Under the pieces are notes generated by a model. The model saw nothing but the letters and a program-made list of their open reading frames with translations. It was not told where the DNA came from and did not search any database. The position numbers and the translations under genes are program-made. A DNA stretch of 6,158 nt from an uncultured Clostridia bacterium (GTDB lineage: Bacteria; Bacillota; Clostridia; Monoglobales; Monoglobaceae): the NCBI GenBank assembly GCA_934454115.1, contig CAKSFQ010000044.1:1-6158 (forward strand), written 5' to 3'. Each line of letters begins with the position of its first letter. Within the stretch, counting starts at the first letter, position 1. Of the stretch, positions 5,362-6,158 are shown piece after piece.

Positions 5362-6158
5362 ATGGGACTCGGCGATTTTTTTAAAAACATTTTTGGTAAA
5401 AAAAATTGTGCTTTGTGCGGTAAGGAATGCGGTGTGATGCACCGATCAAAAATCAAAAACAAGGAATTTCTTTGTGACGACTGTGGGAACCTGTGTTCCA
5501 AATATATTCGTTTAAGCGAGCTCACACTCGATGAAATCAAGGGGCATGTCGAGTATATGAAACGGCAGAACAGACTTTATGAGGAGGTTTACGCCAAAGA
5601 GGGCAAAAAAAGCACCTGCCCGTCCACGGTTAAGGCCATGGGTATCGAATTTTGCGACGATTTGGGAATGTTTCGGATCGTATACAGAAGTGACGCGAGC
5701 AGAGGTAAAATGAAAGAGCTGTTCCGTTATGATCAGGTGGCGAGCTATGAGGAATATTTAGAAGAAACGCCGGCAAGCGAACCGGGCAAGCAGCCCGAAT
5801 TTAAGGAGTGCGGCTTGAAAATCAAGTTCTTGGGCGGAACCATGAACAGAGTCAATATGGAGAATAAAAAAGGACTTCGCCCGCATCCGTATATCAAGCG
5901 GGAGATTAAAGTTTGCTTTAGCAAAAACAATCGGTCAGATATGCAGTATGTACTTAATGCAAAGCAACATTTTGATTATATTTTCGGTGTTCACGATGAC
6001 GAAGGAGGTTTGTTCGGGTTCGGCAGAAGCAAGGCTGAAAAGAGAGAGGACGCGGCAGCTGTCGGAATGGCAGCGGCATTTGGAACGGCTTTTAAGGCTG
6101 CAACAAAAGGTGAGGAAGCCATAACGGAGGCGGACAAAGAAAAACTGAAGGAAGGCAT
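5362..6158 (+). CDS. DUF4428-type zinc-ribbon protein (3'-truncated)
   Basis: The frame starts at ATG 5362 and stays open to the window edge, giving 265 complete codons plus two bases; the stop lies downstream. The N-terminus MGLGDFFKNIFGKK is followed by a zinc ribbon with C16/C19 (CALCGKECG) and C38/C41 (CDDCG), spaced as in DUF4428. Extra cysteines C23 and C45 flank it. After a charged helical stretch (LTLDEIKGHVEYMKRQ), the middle (about 95-208) has alternating strands including MFRIVYRSD, ELFRYDQVASYEEYLEE and HPYIKREIKVCFS. This resembles the PH/GRAM-like body often seen after DUF4428, but I cannot prove that fold. A Gly/Phe stretch (GGLFGFGRSK, 215-224) leads to an Ala-rich, weakly hydrophobic segment (231-247) and a charged helix. 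There is no signal peptide, so it is probably cytosolic. Position right behind the TPM gene suggests it joins the same membrane-associated module. No enzymatic motif is seen. Confidence 0.85.
   Translation, partial: MGLGDFFKNIFGKKNCALCGKECGVMHRSKIKNKEFLCDDCGNLCSKYIRLSELTLDEIKGHVEYMKRQNRLYEEVYAKEGKKSTCPSTVKAMGIEFCDDLGMFRIVYRSDASRGKMKELFRYDQVASYEEYLEETPASEPGKQPEFKECGLKIKFLGGTMNRVNMENKKGLRPHPYIKREIKVCFSKNNRSDMQYVLNAKQHFDYIFGVHDDEGGLFGFGRSKAEKREDAAAVGMAAAFGTAFKAATKGEEAITEADKEKLKEG

Noticed and set aside
5121..5540. 139-codon - strand frame across the TPM and DUF4428 junction
   Set aside because: It is opposite two well-supported genes and their ribosome binding site, and is low in complexity with many Ser, Phe and Pro. 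It is a shadow.
1..6158. CRISPR array, tRNA/rRNA, transposase or phage integration signals
   Set aside because: I looked for regular short repeats, transposase motifs and terminal inverted repeats and saw none. The intergenic space is too small (13-72 bases) to hold a tRNA plus flanks, and none of the gaps reads as one.

Overview
The window looks like a piece of chromosome from a Gram-positive, low-to-mid GC anaerobe of the class Clostridia (Oscillospiraceae/Lachnospiraceae-like). The reasons are strong AGGAGG-type ribosome binding sites, roughly mid-40s GC by eye, a large mosaic surface protein with InlB-type B repeats, and a TFIIB-type zinc-ribbon / TPM-domain / DUF4428 gene cluster that is typical of Firmicutes. 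The genus cannot be fixed from this sequence. All genes lie on the + strand, and both ends of the window cut through a gene.

Layout: (1) bases 1-2931 hold the last 976 codons of a large secreted or surface mosaic protein. It has two InlB/Listeria-Bacteroides-type repeats, Ig-like modules, a paired CxxC segment, a beta-helix-like stretch and a natural C-terminus without an LPXTG sorting signal. (2) A 63-base AT-rich gap with a weak inverted repeat follows. (3) Bases 2995-3390 encode a 131-residue four-helix membrane protein of unknown function. (4) A 72-base gap contains a perfect 14-base palindrome followed directly by a GC-rich 10-bp hairpin with no T tract. (5) Bases 3463-4542 encode a double zinc-ribbon protein with a C-terminal membrane segment (YdjG-like). 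(6) Bases 4556-5332 encode a TPM-domain protein with a signal peptide and an internal membrane helix (YdjH-like). (7) From base 5362 to the window end runs a DUF4428-type zinc-ribbon protein, cut off at the 3' edge.

The last three genes are tightly spaced (13 and 29 bases), each has its own Shine-Dalgarno sequence, and they are very likely one transcription unit; the small membrane protein may belong to it. The zinc-ribbon plus TPM pair has the same order and architecture as ydjG-ydjH of Bacillus subtilis. There the pair sits with pspA (ydjF) and the SPFH-domain gene ydjI, and helps link PspA to the membrane. The best reading is therefore a clostridial version of a cell-envelope or membrane-stress module with a DUF4428 protein added. 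No PspA or SPFH gene is visible here, so that role is inferred. The large surface protein is probably an independent neighbour.

No tRNA, rRNA, CRISPR array, insertion sequence, attachment site or origin was seen. No intergenic gap exceeds 72 bases.
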